A DNA stretch of 64,000 nt from Rotaria sp. Silwood1 (lineage: Eukaryota; Rotifera; Eurotatoria; Philodinida; Philodinidae): the NCBI GenBank assembly GCA_905250075.1, contig CAJNOP010000175.1:295093-359092 (forward strand), given 5' to 3'. The position numbers and the translations under genes are program-made. Each line of letters begins with the position of its first letter. The first letter of the stretch is position 1. The notes under the pieces are model-generated. The model did no database searches and was not told the origin of the DNA. It was given only the letters and a program-made list of their open reading frames with translations. This document shows positions 62,901 through 64,000 of the stretch, piece after piece.

Positions 62901-63523
62901 GTAGATTATGTTATTTTTTTTTAACGACAATAATATTCATAAACACTGCAATGCACCAACTACAATAACAAAGAAATTTATTTGCTCTCCCTTTGTATTG
63001 TACTGTTCATGAATATTATCGTCGTTATAAAAAATAATAGAGTCTATCTACAATCTAATTCTTATTCATTGTGTTTGATAATGACGTGCGAAACACATCG
63101 AAAGTTCACTTTTTTCTTATTAATAAAAGAGAAATAAAATGATAAATGAATTAGTATTTCTTGCATTTTCATTACTTTTCTTATAGTTTACTCATAAATA
63201 TAAACTTACGCTTTTAAAAAATTAATCAATCTTCTCCTATGGTTTTTCTTTTATTTAACGTCTTATTTATTTAATTATGTGATACGTATGCTATTGTTGG
63301 CTTATTTGATAAAAGAATAATATGGATCATTTTTTTTCTGTCTTTATTCCTACAATTCTAGCTTGGCATGATCAAAACATTTGAAGATTCCGTTGAACGA
63401 AACTCGCCACAATTTGCAACAATATATAGGATACGAGCCGTCATTGCACCCAAATTATTATATGATTATTACGATATACAACGTCCTTATCTTCTGAATA
63501 GCATAACTATAACTGATAATTAA
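56914..63523 (+). CDS. Plasma-membrane Ca2+-ATPase homologue, probable pseudoenzyme
   Basis: Fourteen phase-consistent exons: 56914-57109, 57165-57377, 57457-57804, 57886-58029, 58096-58152, 58296-58457, 58637-58706, 58759-58888, 58960-59217, 59306-59965, 60032-60226, 61168-61573, 61651-61970, 62028-62121. A terminal coding exon lies at 63362-63523 (LGMIKTF...). The total is about 1,137 aa, usual PMCA size. Family landmarks are present: [43 protein letters not shown]-type linker, KGAFEI (nucleotide domain), [19 protein letters not shown] and QWMWCLLFG. Key catalytic positions are changed. DKTGT is SNKTGI (AAT at 59038-59040). TGES is TGDS. TGDGTND is IGSETKD (60167-60187). PEGLP is PESVS. TM6 N..MD is INSVMTT (ACT at 61408-61410). 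It cannot form the usual aspartyl-phosphate, so a regulatory or structural role is inferred. The last exon is phase 0 while exon 14 ends in phase 1, so a small exon is missing from the model, or translation stops at 62127. Confidence 0.85.
62777..63169. repeat. About 393-bp foldback MITE inside the last ATPase intron
   Basis: The ends AAAATGCAAG(G/A)AAT and CTTGCATTTT are inverted. The arms (about 165 bp) share TTTATTTCTCTTTTATTAATA, GCTTTCGAT..GTTTCGCAC, AACACAATGAATAAGAATTAG and GAATATTATCGTCGTTA-like blocks in inverted orientation with minor differences. A central loop of about 60 bp is unique. Non-coding. Confidence 0.85.
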
Positions 63524-64000
63524 CCACCGATATCAATAAAATTTAGTCGAGAAAACGAAGTTTAAAACAAATTATATAACAAAATATCCAAATAAAAATA
63601 AAACATTTACACCGGTGGGCTCGTATTTCTCATGCTTCTAATCTGTATTTCTTTTTCTTCTATTTTTATCTTTAGATTAATTTATCCTTCTTTTTTTGTT
63701 TCTCTCTTTTCTTACATTTTTACGCGCATTTAGAATATGTATATATCTCGTTTATTTATTTTATTTTTTTTTGCAAACATATGATAAGTGTTCGCTCTTT
63801 TTTTAAAGTTCTATATTACAGTAGAATTTCTTTTTTCTCTCTTTTTATTTTTCTCTATCTTCATTCTTTGCAAAAGCAGTCAGTCACAGTCGGGCGATGC
63901 TACACAGTAGAGGGATGGCAATGTCGAATGCAAAAGAAAAGACAAAACAAACAATAGAAAGAATAGACATGATAATTATAGTTCGATATCTTAAGTTGAG
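63524..64000. other. 3' flank of ATPase gene, nothing recognised
   Basis: AT- and pyrimidine-rich sequence. AATAAAA about 70 bp after the stop at 63521-63523 (near 63593) may be a polyadenylation signal. No other feature seen. Confidence 0.4.

Noticed and set aside
1-64000. tRNA, rRNA and CRISPR arrays
   Set aside because: I looked for T-loop GTTCGAATC-type boxes with a matching acceptor stem, rRNA-like conserved blocks and regularly spaced direct repeats, and found none. The few TTCGAATC words lack a cloverleaf context.

Overview
The window looks like AT-rich (about 70% A+T by eye) nuclear DNA of an invertebrate, most probably a bdelloid rotifer. The grounds are: spliced genes with mostly 50-85 bp GT-AG introns; an FG-GAP/VCBS protein with a membrane anchor and Thr-rich stalk; a long F-box/LRR-like gene; a bacterial-type methylglyoxal synthase with introns; a phage/fungal-type RNA ligase; and many GT-rich stretches close to the TGTGGG-type telomere repeat I recall for Adineta. 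The species assignment is inference. A 100-N assembly gap lies at 21888-21987.

Layout. 1-8.5 kb: the FG-GAP gene (three exons recognised, +), with GT-rich hairpins and a foldback element around it. 8.5-12 kb: one F-box/LRR-like gene (-) with a 1.6 kb intron. 12.2-15 kb: a TCGA-rich repeat and a decayed membrane-protein gene (+). 16.6-17.6 kb: a five-exon gene (-) that appears to join a UBA-like domain to methylglyoxal synthase. 25-26.1 kb: a small uncharacterised gene (-). 26.2-34.1 kb: gene-poor, repeat-bearing DNA. 34.2-38 kb: a four-helix membrane protein and an unrecognised two-exon gene (both -), separated by a 375 bp foldback whose end supplies the stop codon of the second. 40.5-44.7 kb: a two-exon GNAT acetyltransferase and an eight-exon orphan gene (both -), with a hAT-like MITE between them. 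47.6-48.9 kb: an intronless T4-Rnl1-like RNA ligase (-). 51.2-51.8 kb: the 3' half of a 7TM receptor-like gene (-), cut off near the longest GT-rich hairpin. 56.9-63.5 kb: a plasma-membrane Ca2+-ATPase homologue (+) of at least 15 exons. It keeps the family fold but has lost the phosphorylated Asp, part of the hinge motif and the TM6 metal-binding Asp.

The genes do not form a pathway. The strongest observations are the ATPase pseudoenzyme, the UBA-like/MgsA fusion, and at least eight short elements of the form 5'-(GGGTGT-like)n, spacer, (ACACCC-like)n-3', always with the G-rich arm first, which is the arrangement expected at head-to-head telomere junctions. All exon joins were made by eye from GT-AG signals and phase. 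No RNA or database evidence was available.
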